64,000 nucleotides of DNA from Bacillota bacterium (GTDB taxonomy: Bacteria > Bacillota > Clostridia > Peptostreptococcales > Anaerovoracaceae), in the NCBI GenBank assembly GCA_023415235.1, contig JAEZLP010000015.1, positions 1 to 64,000 of the forward strand, given 5' to 3'. The stretch's first letter is position 1; each line of letters starts with the position of its first letter. Shown piece by piece: positions 42,209-49,826 of the stretch. A program made the position numbers and the translations under genes. The notes below the pieces were generated by a model that did no database searches, was not told the DNA's origin, and saw nothing but the letters and a program-made list of their open reading frames with translations.

Positions 42209-43861
42209 ATGAGCAATAATCAAGTTCATGGTGTGGCAGGTTTGAAGAGGCATAAAATAAAAACACCGGGAGTCGTTTTCATGATTTACTGCCTGGTTGC
42301 CGCCGGAGCTTTCGGCATTGAGGAAATGATCCCCATCAGCGGCCCGGGCCTGACACTTTTGATGTTGATCCTTTTTCCTATTTTCTGGGCCCTTCCCATC
42401 AGCGAAATGGTTGCCGAGCTGGGTTCCGTCCTCCCTTCCGAAGGCGGAGCCTACGTATGGGCAAAAGAAGGCCTTGGTGAATTTTGGGGCTGGCAGGTCG
42501 GATTTTGGGGTACCATTGGAACCTGGCTGCAGCAGGCGATGTACGTGGTTCTGGTTGCCGGTTATATGGGAAAATTCATTCCCATGAGCCCGGCCATGGA
42601 ATTCGGCGTGAAGCTTCTGATGATTCTTGTTTTTACCGTGGTCAACCTGCTGGGGATCCGGGAGGTTTCCCAGGTGAGCACCGTGCTGTCCATCGCGGTG
42701 CTGCTGGGATTCGCAGTCGTTGTGGTGGTAGGATTTGCCAATTGGCAATACAGTCCCGTTGAGCCGTTTATGCCTCCGGAGTCGGGAATCGTCGACAGCC
42801 TGGGAGGCTCCATTTGCATCGCCATATGGATGTATTGCGGCTATGAAACAATGGCCAACGTAGCCGGCGAAATTGAGGACCCGCAGGTCATTCCCAAGGG
42901 TTTGATCATCGCCATGCCTCTCATCGCTCTCAGCTACTTTCTGCCGACTCTGGCGGGGCTGGCATCGGTAGGCCAGTGGGAAAGCTGGGCTACGGAAGGA
43001 GAGACGGCAGTGGGCTATATGGATGTGCTGATTACATACCTGAGTCCGGTCTGGGGCTTTTGCTTCATGATCATTGCAATATTATCCCAGTGCTCAATTT
43101 TCAACGCCTACATCGCATCGGGCTCAAGAGGATTCTTCGTCATGGCCGACGACCATCTGTTCCCGGAGGTGCTGGTCAGATTGAGCAAGAAGCGGAGGGT
43201 TCCGGCGGTCAGCATTATCTTGATGGCTTTTTTCACCGTGCTGCTGTGCCAATGGGACTTCACCACTCTGGTAATGGCCACCACGCCGCTGATGTTGTAT
43301 CTGTATATCGCCTTGGCGGTGGCAACCCGAAAGCTGAGAAAAAAATATCCCGTTGAGGAAAGAAGGGCAAAGGGTCTCTACATCATTCCCGGCGGAAATT
43401 CCGGCCTGAATTTCATGACCGCGCTGCCGGTGATCATTTCTATCATTGCCCTCTATGTCAACGGTACGGAGTACTTTATTTCAGGATTTCTGATGCTGCT
43501 CATCAGCCTGATCGGTTATCTGGTCTGCAAGAGGGCCTATGGCGGACTCTACCGGATTGATCCGGAGAAATACCCGCTTAATCCGCGAACAGGTCTGGCA
43601 AAGGGTGATGTGAAACAGATCAGTATTTACATTGTTTTATGCGGAATTGCTGCCTTTGTTGGCTCCGTGCTCCTTTACCTCTATGAAGGAGAATGGGGCG
43701 AAGAGTATTATCTGGAGGAATACGGATCCGGATTTTTCAGTGATTTCTACGGCATGCTGGACGCCTGCAGGTGGGGAGGCATCATCATGATACTGGCTGG
43801 AGTTGCAGCTCTATTCATTGCCCGAAGGCTGGAACGGACCGAGGCAACGAAGGAAGCGTAA
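42209..43861 (+). CDS. APC superfamily amino acid permease
   Basis: This 550-aa membrane protein has about 12 hydrophobic helices. It begins with a typical APC helix 1 (GVVFMIYCLVAAGAFGIEEMI) and continues with SEGGAYVWAKEGLGEFWGW, a common pattern in glutamate/GABA and cationic amino acid antiporters. It follows the saccharopine dehydrogenase-like gene after 55 bases and probably belongs to the glycine-controlled operon. The transported amino acid cannot be told. CAAAGGAG lies just upstream of ATG 42209. Confidence 0.88.
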   Translation: MSNNQVHGVAGLKRHKIKTPGVVFMIYCLVAAGAFGIEEMIPISGPGLTLLMLILFPIFWALPISEMVAELGSVLPSEGGAYVWAKEGLGEFWGWQVGFWGTIGTWLQQAMYVVLVAGYMGKFIPMSPAMEFGVKLLMILVFTVVNLLGIREVSQVSTVLSIAVLLGFAVVVVVGFANWQYSPVEPFMPPESGIVDSLGGSICIAIWMYCGYETMANVAGEIEDPQVIPKGLIIAMPLIALSYFLPTLAGLASVGQWESWATEGETAVGYMDVLITYLSPVWGFCFMIIAILSQCSIFNAYIASGSRGFFVMADDHLFPEVLVRLSKKRRVPAVSIILMAFFTVLLCQWDFTTLVMATTPLMLYLYIALAVATRKLRKKYPVEERRAKGLYIIPGGNSGLNFMTALPVIISIIALYVNGTEYFISGFLMLLISLIGYLVCKRAYGGLYRIDPEKYPLNPRTGLAKGDVKQISIYIVLCGIAAFVGSVLLYLYEGEWGEEYYLEEYGSGFFSDFYGMLDACRWGGIIMILAGVAALFIARRLERTEATKEA

Positions 43862-44220
43862 CAGGCAACGGTATTTAACGATACGGCAGGGCATGGCGTC
43901 CTGATCGTACGGACTGATTACAGGGGCTATCGAATCAGCGTTTGAAAAATCGCTGGCGGCAGCCCTTTTTTATTATTTCGACATTTCCACCTTTATTATT
44001 TGGGAAATATCGAAGAAAGCGATATTGACGAATCCACGATTTATCTTATCGGAAACATCTTTTTTAATAAGTTTTATTTACTTACAATTGAATTTATGCT
44101 TAAAATTCATCATCAATTGAATAGATTTCAATAATTTATTGCAATATCCCGGATAATTCGATATATTAAACCTGCGGCTTGACCTTTTAGCGATTTTATT
44201 TCAAATTGCGGGTGATGCTT
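43862..44220. other. intergenic, terminator then AT-rich tract
   Basis: After the APC terminator the sequence is AT-rich up to the sigma factor gene. A near match to the region-2 operator (GAATAGATTTCAATAA at 44119-44134) has an extra base and is not counted. I see no further gene. Confidence 0.4.
43922..43972 (+). terminator. terminator of the glycine-controlled operon
   Basis: GGGGCT...AGCCCT encloses CAGCG...CGCTG, followed by TTTTTT. Confidence 0.75.
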
Positions 44221-44739
44221 ATGGACAATGTCAGAGAGGAATACCATAAAATGCAGGTATTCGAACAGGTTTGCCTGATTTACGAAAGTGAGCTGCAACG
44301 GTTCATATTCACGCTGACGAGAAAAGATCCGTTTGCCATGGAGGAAATCTATCAGAACACCATGCTGGGAGCATTGAAGGGACTCTGTTATTTGAAGAAC
44401 ACCGATAAAATGAAATCCTGGTTATTTTCAATCGCGAAAGCGGAATCCAAACGATATTACGCAGCAAACAAGTCACCTGATTACGACTTCTGCAGAACCG
44501 CGGAAGAAGAAAACGCAGGAATGGAATATATGGTTGATTTCACCAAGTCCATCGTAGAAAAGGAGTATGTGAAAGATCTGATTACCGGCCTGACAGAGGA
44601 GGAGCAGCAGCTTTGCATTCTGCATTATTATTACGACCTCCCGCTTAAGGAAATCTCGGAAATCCTGAGTGTGAACTACAACACTTTGCGATCCATGCAT
44701 ATGCGGGGAATCGCAAAACTAAGAAAGCAGATGCAGTGA
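44221..44739 (+). CDS. ECF-type RNA polymerase sigma factor
   Basis: This 172-aa protein has a region 2 (ELQRFIFTLTRKDPFAMEEIYQNTMLGALKGL...WLFSIAKAESKRYY) and a region 4 helix-turn-helix (LPLKEISEILSVNYNTLRSMHMRGIAKLRK), the normal ECF layout. The start is placed at ATG 44221 after GGGTGATG; ATG 44215 or the upstream TTG are possible. No anti-sigma gene is next to it; the downstream gene is a chemoreceptor. Confidence 0.85.
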   Translation: MDNVREEYHKMQVFEQVCLIYESELQRFIFTLTRKDPFAMEEIYQNTMLGALKGLCYLKNTDKMKSWLFSIAKAESKRYYAANKSPDYDFCRTAEEENAGMEYMVDFTKSIVEKEYVKDLITGLTEEEQQLCILHYYYDLPLKEISEILSVNYNTLRSMHMRGIAKLRKQMQ

Positions 44740-44788
44740 ACCAATGAAAGCGGAGAATGTGTAGATTTGATGCTTGCCCAATAGAAAG

Positions 44789-44816
44789 TATGCCCTTGAC
44801 AAGGGCATATTTTTTT
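44789..44816 (+). terminator. Rho-independent terminator after the sigma factor
   Basis: TATGCCCTT, loop GAC, AAGGGCATA, then seven Ts. Confidence 0.93.
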
Positions 44817-44961
44817 CCCCTGCAGAATCTCACATCAGGAAGGTTCGGTAATTGTCCCGCCGTTTTAAAGGAAACAATATAAAGTTTTTCCTCCTCAATC
44901 CGATAACATATGATAGGACAGACCGATACCATATGAAAGACATTAAGAGAGGTAGGTAAGC

Positions 44962-47900
44962 ATGATGAAGACAGAAAACGGATCAATCGGATCAATTGGG
45001 CAAAAACTGACCGCCATTTTGATCGTGTCGATCCTGATCAGCACCCTTGTAATCGGTGTATTCAGCTATTACAGCTACAGAAACAATGCCATTAAGCTGA
45101 CCGGAGAAAGAGCGTTGTCCATCGCATTTTCTGTAGCGGCCAACGTGGATGGGGACAAGCTGCTGGAATATGAAAGAACCGGAAAAACCGATGCTTATTT
45201 TGAGCAGGTAAAAGCAGCCATGAGCGAGGTCAAACGGGCCAACGGAGCAAGCTATGTCTACTCCATGGTGGATGACGGCGATAATTATAAATTGATCATC
45301 TCCGGTTATCTGGAGGGTGAAGATCAAACGGCCTGGGGCTATCTGGGCTATACCGATCCGAAGGACATTTATACGGAGGAGCCCGCGCTTGTTTTTGAGG
45401 ACGGCGTCGGTCGCTATACAAAGCCGCAGGATTACGGCCCTCCCTTCGGGATATCCATTACGGGCTTCGCCCCGATCCACAATGCAAAAGGCGATGTGGT
45501 AGGCCTGGTGGGAATCGACATTCCGATGAATGAACAGAACAAAGCGATCAACAAGCTCATTCCGATCATGGCAGGTATGATCGTCGTTACCAGCGTGATC
45601 CTGATCATGATCGCCTTAGTCATAATCAGAAAAACCATAACTCGTCCTCTGAGAAGTATTGCTGAAAAGTCAAATCTTCTGGTTTTGGGAGATACGGAGC
45701 TTCATATCGAGGCGTCTTATCTGAACCGCAATGACGAAATCGGGCTCATTGGCAGGGCTTTTGACAATATTGCGGAAAATATCAAGGAACAGTCTGAGGT
45801 TGCCCGACTGATCGCCGACGGCGACCTTTCTCTGGAAATTGCGCCAAGATCGGATAAGGATATTCTGGGCATCAGCATGGTTTCCGTAGTCGAAACGCTC
45901 AAGAATCTGGTTGCGGAAGCGGAGAAGCTGATCAGCGCTGCGGTGGAAGGCAACCTGGATACCAGGGGAGATATCGATAAATTCCAGGGAGGCTACAGGG
46001 AAATCATTCAGGGCTTCAACCGGACCCTGGACGCTGTTGTGGCGCCCCTGAATACAGCCATCCGCTTCATCCAATCCATGGCGGACGGCATAGATCCGGG
46101 TGAAATTGACAACCGGTTTGCGGGCCAGTATGGAATCTTCATCGACAATCTGAACCGTGTACTGGATTCTCTGAATACCATGCTGGGAGAAACCATAGAA
46201 CTGACCGAAGCCGCCAAGGCGGGAAAGCTTTCTTACCGTGCTGACACCGAAAAGCTGAAGGGCGGATATGCGGAAATCGTAAACAGCGTCAACAAGACTC
46301 TGGACGCCCTGATCGGCCCTCTGAACACCACCGCGGGGTATTTGGAAAGAATCGGAAAAGGAGAGATCCCGGAGAAGATCACGGAGGAGTACGAGGGAGA
46401 CTTCAATAACATCAAAGAGAGCATCAACGCCTGTATCGACGGCCTTGGCGGTCTGCAGGAGGGCTACGACGTCATGTACCGGATGAGCCTGAACGATTAC
46501 TCCGTTAAGATGGAAGGCACCTATCAGGGCATCTTTGAGGAAATTAAAAAATCCGTCAACCTGATCAATCATCGCATGAACCGCGTCGTTGAAATATTGA
46601 CCCATGTTTCCCAGGGAGACCTGTCCGATCTTGATAACATCATCGAGGGCGGAAAGAGAAGTGAAAACGATACGTTGGTTCCGGCGCTTATCGCCATGAT
46701 CGAAAGCATCAAGCATTTGGTGGAAGAAACGGATATGCTGGCGCAGTCGGCTGTGGAAGGAAAGCTTTCCACCAGAGGAGATGCCTCAAAATTCGAGGGG
46801 CAGTACGCCAGAGTCATCGAAGGAATCAATGAAACCCTGAACGCAGTCATTGCCCCGATCGAAGATGCATCCGCCGTTCTTCAGGAAATCGCAAGAGGAA
46901 ACCTGCAGGTCACCATGGAAGGGGATTACCGAGGCGACCATGCGGCGATCAAGATTGCACTGAACGAAACAATTGAAAACCTCAGAGCATACATTACCGA
47001 AATATCAGAAGTGCTGGCAGAAGTCGGAGCCGGAAATCTTGACCTTTCCATTACTGCCGAGTACAAGGGTGATTTTGTTGAGATCAAAAACTCCCTGAAC
47101 AATATCATCAGCTCCCTGAGCCAGGTGCTGGGAGAAATCGCAAATGCCGCAGACGAGGTAGCCACTGGTTCCAGACAGGTATCCGACGGCAGTCAGACGC
47201 TGTCTCAGGGCTCGACGGAACAGGCCAGCTCCATTCAGGAGCTTACGGCATCCATTGCCGAAGTGGCCTCCCAGACGAAGCAGAACGCTGTGAACGCAAA
47301 CGAGGCAAGCGAACTTGCCGAAAACGCAAAAGAATACGCGGAGAAGGGCAATAACCAGATGAAGGAAATGCTCAATTCCATGACGGAAATCAACAATTCC
47401 TCCGCAAACATCTCGAAGATCATCAAGGTCATCGACGACATCGCGTTCCAGACTAATATTCTCGCATTGAACGCCGCCGTTGAAGCTGCAAGAGCAGGCC
47501 AGCACGGCAAGGGCTTTGCCGTTGTTGCGGAGGAAGTGAGAAATCTGGCGGCAAGAAGCGCAGCTGCTGCCCGGGAGACTACGGAGCTCATTGAAGGTTC
47601 CATCGAAAAAGTGCAGGTGGGAACGAAAATTGCAAATGAAACAGCTGCCGCGCTGACAGAGATCGTGGATGGCATCGAAAAGGCGGCAAACCTGGTGGGC
47701 GGAATTGCCAACGCTTCCAACGAACAGGCTTCGGGAATCGCTCAGATCAACAAGGGAATTGAGCAGGTATCCCTGGTGGTTCAGAACAACTCTGCCACTG
47801 CGGAAGAGAGCGCCGCAACCAGCGAGCAGCTTTCGGGGCAGGCAGAGCTTCTGAAGGAAATGGTAAGCCGATTCAAGCTGAGTAAAAGCGGCAAGGCGCT

Positions 47901-48012
47901 TCCGGGAGAAGGAACGAGGCTCCTTGGCGGTGAATCCGCAGAAGGCTCGGATCAGGGAGGAAAAGCGGCTCCTAAGATTATTCTGGGCGACGAAGGGTAC
48001 GACAAATATTAA
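44962..48012 (+). CDS. methyl-accepting chemotaxis protein with long HAMP-like array
   Basis: This 1016-aa receptor has a first membrane helix (about 15-37), an outer ligand domain, a second helix (about 198-220), HAMP, then a long middle region with repeated AVEGNLDTRGD.DKF.GGYREI.QGFN.TLDAV.APL-type units (poly-HAMP-like). It ends with the signalling hairpin IAFQTNILALNAAVEAARAG...GFAVVAEEVRNLA (about 830-870). Usual receptors have 500-650 residues, so the array is the odd part. No CheB/CheR-type tail motif is seen. It probably sends ligand signals to CheA. Confidence 0.92.
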   Translation: MMKTENGSIGSIGQKLTAILIVSILISTLVIGVFSYYSYRNNAIKLTGERALSIAFSVAANVDGDKLLEYERTGKTDAYFEQVKAAMSEVKRANGASYVYSMVDDGDNYKLIISGYLEGEDQTAWGYLGYTDPKDIYTEEPALVFEDGVGRYTKPQDYGPPFGISITGFAPIHNAKGDVVGLVGIDIPMNEQNKAINKLIPIMAGMIVVTSVILIMIALVIIRKTITRPLRSIAEKSNLLVLGDTELHIEASYLNRNDEIGLIGRAFDNIAENIKEQSEVARLIADGDLSLEIAPRSDKDILGISMVSVVETLKNLVAEAEKLISAAVEGNLDTRGDIDKFQGGYREIIQGFNRTLDAVVAPLNTAIRFIQSMADGIDPGEIDNRFAGQYGIFIDNLNRVLDSLNTMLGETIELTEAAKAGKLSYRADTEKLKGGYAEIVNSVNKTLDALIGPLNTTAGYLERIGKGEIPEKITEEYEGDFNNIKESINACIDGLGGLQEGYDVMYRMSLNDYSVKMEGTYQGIFEEIKKSVNLINHRMNRVVEILTHVSQGDLSDLDNIIEGGKRSENDTLVPALIAMIESIKHLVEETDMLAQSAVEGKLSTRGDASKFEGQYARVIEGINETLNAVIAPIEDASAVLQEIARGNLQVTMEGDYRGDHAAIKIALNETIENLRAYITEISEVLAEVGAGNLDLSITAEYKGDFVEIKNSLNNIISSLSQVLGEIANAADEVATGSRQVSDGSQTLSQGSTEQASSIQELTASIAEVASQTKQNAVNANEASELAENAKEYAEKGNNQMKEMLNSMTEINNSSANISKIIKVIDDIAFQTNILALNAAVEAARAGQHGKGFAVVAEEVRNLAARSAAAARETTELIEGSIEKVQVGTKIANETAAALTEIVDGIEKAANLVGGIANASNEQASGIAQINKGIEQVSLVVQNNSATAEESAATSEQLSGQAELLKEMVSRFKLSKSGKALPGEGTRLLGGESAEGSDQGGKAAPKIILGDEGYDKY

Positions 48013-48053
48013 ACTTGAATTAGCCATACAAAACAGCAAAACATAACAGGCGG

Positions 48054-48093
48054 AGGACCAAAGGACGAATTTTGCCTTTGGTCCTTGTTTTTC
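48054..48093 (+). terminator. Rho-independent terminator after the chemoreceptor
   Basis: AGGACCAAAGG pairs with CCTTTGGTCCT around a 10-base loop, followed by TTGTTTTTC. Confidence 0.88.
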
Positions 48094-48174
48094 TTCTTTG
48101 CACATGCTAATATGAACACGGTCTATTGTGGCCGGAATTTGTATCAAAATGGGTTATTAAGGGGATTCAATCGT

Positions 48175-49383
48175 ATGCGTGAAAATTGGCATAAAAATAT
48201 AGTATTATTTCTTTCGAGTCAGACACTTTCGCTTTTTGGCTCATCTCTGGTTCAGTACGCCGTGATGTGGTACATCACTCTCGAAACGCAGTCCGGGATT
48301 ATGATGACAATCTTTATCATATGCGGCTTTGTTCCCACATTTTTCCTCGCTCCCTTTGCGGGAGTCTGGGCGGATCGGTACAACCGAAAATGGATCATCG
48401 TTTTATCCGATACCGCAATCGCTTTGGTGACCTTGATTCTGGCGCTCCTTTTCCTTTCCGGATACAAGGAGCTTTGGCTGTTGTTCACCATTTCGACCGT
48501 TCGCGGCTTGGGCCAGGCGGTTCAGATGCCGGCTGTGGGCGCGTTTATTCCCCAGCTCGTGCCGGAGGACAAGCTCATGAGGGTAAACGGGGTCAACAGC
48601 AGCATTCAATCCTTTATTCAGGTGATATCTCCTATTGCAAGCGGCGCACTGCTTTCCATGGCATCCATTGAAGCAATCTTTTTTATCGATGTAGCCACAG
48701 CGGCAGTGGCCGTGCTGACCATCTTTCTGTTTCTCCATGTACCCGCTCACGCGAAGGCGCTGGAAAAGCAAAAGGTCAGTTACTTCAGTGATCTCAGGGA
48801 AGGATACCTCTATATCCGGAATCATGATTACGTAAAGAAATTCTTTCTGTTCTGCGGTCTTTTCTTCATTCTGGTATCCCCGGTGGCGTTTCTGACTCCG
48901 CTGCAGGTAGCGAGAAGCTTCGGAGACGACGTATGGAGGCTGACCGTGATCGAAATTACCTTTTCGGCGGGGATGATCGTTGGAGGGATTGTCATGGCTT
49001 CCTGGGGCGGATTCCGCAACAAGATCCACACCATGATCATGGCCTGTCTCATTATGGGAGTTGGAACCGTCGCTCTCGGAATTATTCCGGTTTTCTGGCT
49101 GTACAATGTGGTGATGGCTGTCATCGGTCTCTCCATGCCGATGATGAACACTCCTTCCATGGTGCTATTGCAGCAGAAGGTAGAAGAGGAGTACCTGGGC
49201 CGGGTGTTCGGCGTTTTATCCATGATATCAAGCTCCATGATGCCGCTGGGTATGCTGGTTTTCGGGCCTTTGTCCGATTCGGTAAAAATTGAGTGGATGC
49301 TTATCGCCACAGGAATACTGATGATAATAGAAACCTACTTCCTGCTGGGAAGCAAGGCGCTGCTTGAAGTTGGCAAAAATTGA
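48175..49383 (+). CDS. MFS transporter, macrolide/drug efflux-like
   Basis: This 402-aa membrane protein has about 12 helices and the loop-2 signature GVWADRYNRKWIIVLSD, as in the MefA/YjjL exporter group. GFVPTFFLAPFAGVWADR and VRGLGQAVQMPAVGAFIPQLV are typical of that group. The start is placed at ATG 48175 after AAGGGGA; an earlier frame to 48085 overlaps the terminator. It probably exports a drug or small molecule. Confidence 0.9.
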   Translation: MRENWHKNIVLFLSSQTLSLFGSSLVQYAVMWYITLETQSGIMMTIFIICGFVPTFFLAPFAGVWADRYNRKWIIVLSDTAIALVTLILALLFLSGYKELWLLFTISTVRGLGQAVQMPAVGAFIPQLVPEDKLMRVNGVNSSIQSFIQVISPIASGALLSMASIEAIFFIDVATAAVAVLTIFLFLHVPAHAKALEKQKVSYFSDLREGYLYIRNHDYVKKFFLFCGLFFILVSPVAFLTPLQVARSFGDDVWRLTVIEITFSAGMIVGGIVMASWGGFRNKIHTMIMACLIMGVGTVALGIIPVFWLYNVVMAVIGLSMPMMNTPSMVLLQQKVEEEYLGRVFGVLSMISSSMMPLGMLVFGPLSDSVKIEWMLIATGILMIIETYFLLGSKALLEVGKN

Positions 49384-49468
49384 CAAACTAAAACAATATG
49401 TTTGCATTAATTTATGAAATTATGGTAAAATAAGTTGTGAACTATACTTAAATCAGGGGAGGTAACAC

Positions 49469-49714
49469 ATGAGTATTTTTCACGATATGCTGGGATCCGC
49501 AAAGGATGCCGCAGATGAGATCAAGGACCGGGCAGAGGCCTGGACAGAACTAGCAGGGGAAAAATCTGAACAGCTGTTGGATCGGGCTGAGGACATGAAG
49601 GACAAGCTCCGTGACAAGGCAGACGACATGAAGGACATGCTCCGTGACAAAACGGACGACATGAAGGACATGATCGAAGATAAGGCGGATCAATTCAAGC
49701 ATAAGTTAAAATAG
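49469..49714 (+). CDS. small helical repeat protein
   Basis: This 81-aa hydrophilic protein consists almost wholly of 11-residue units of the type DMKDMLRDKTD, three nearly identical in a row, giving about 33-bp direct repeats in the DNA (49590-49690). This resembles LEA-like or YtxH-like amphipathic coiled stress proteins. GGGGAGG precedes the ATG, and a terminator follows. It is probably cytosolic or surface-bound on membranes or DNA; the function is unknown. Confidence 0.75.
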   Translation: MSIFHDMLGSAKDAADEIKDRAEAWTELAGEKSEQLLDRAEDMKDKLRDKADDMKDMLRDKTDDMKDMIEDKADQFKHKLK

Positions 49715-49738
49715 GATATGCCTGCATCGATGACTCAG

Positions 49739-49785
49739 AAACCTCCAAATTGATGCATTCGGAGCATGTGATTTGGAGGTTTTCA
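49739..49785 (+). terminator. hairpin terminator after the repeat protein
   Basis: AAACCTCCAAAT pairs with ATTTGGAGGTTT around a 20-base loop that contains a smaller stem (GCAT/ATGC). Confidence 0.75.
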
Positions 49786-49826
49786 ATGTTCTTTACACTA
49801 AAGCATATTACCGGGAGGATTACGAC

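Noticed and set aside
40819..42216. 465-codon minus-strand frame
   Set aside because: It is antisense to the saccharopine dehydrogenase-like gene; no start signal or motif.
44119..44134. GAATAGATTTCAATAA as a fourth regulon operator
   Set aside because: It has one extra base in the centre and differs at the end, and lies in AT-rich DNA where chance matches are common.
45670..46716. 348-codon minus-strand frame
   Set aside because: It is antisense to the HAMP-like repeats of the chemoreceptor; the frame stays open because of the repeat composition.
49590..49690. Direct repeats considered as a CRISPR array
   Set aside because: The 33-bp units are contiguous, without spacers, and encode in-frame helical repeats.
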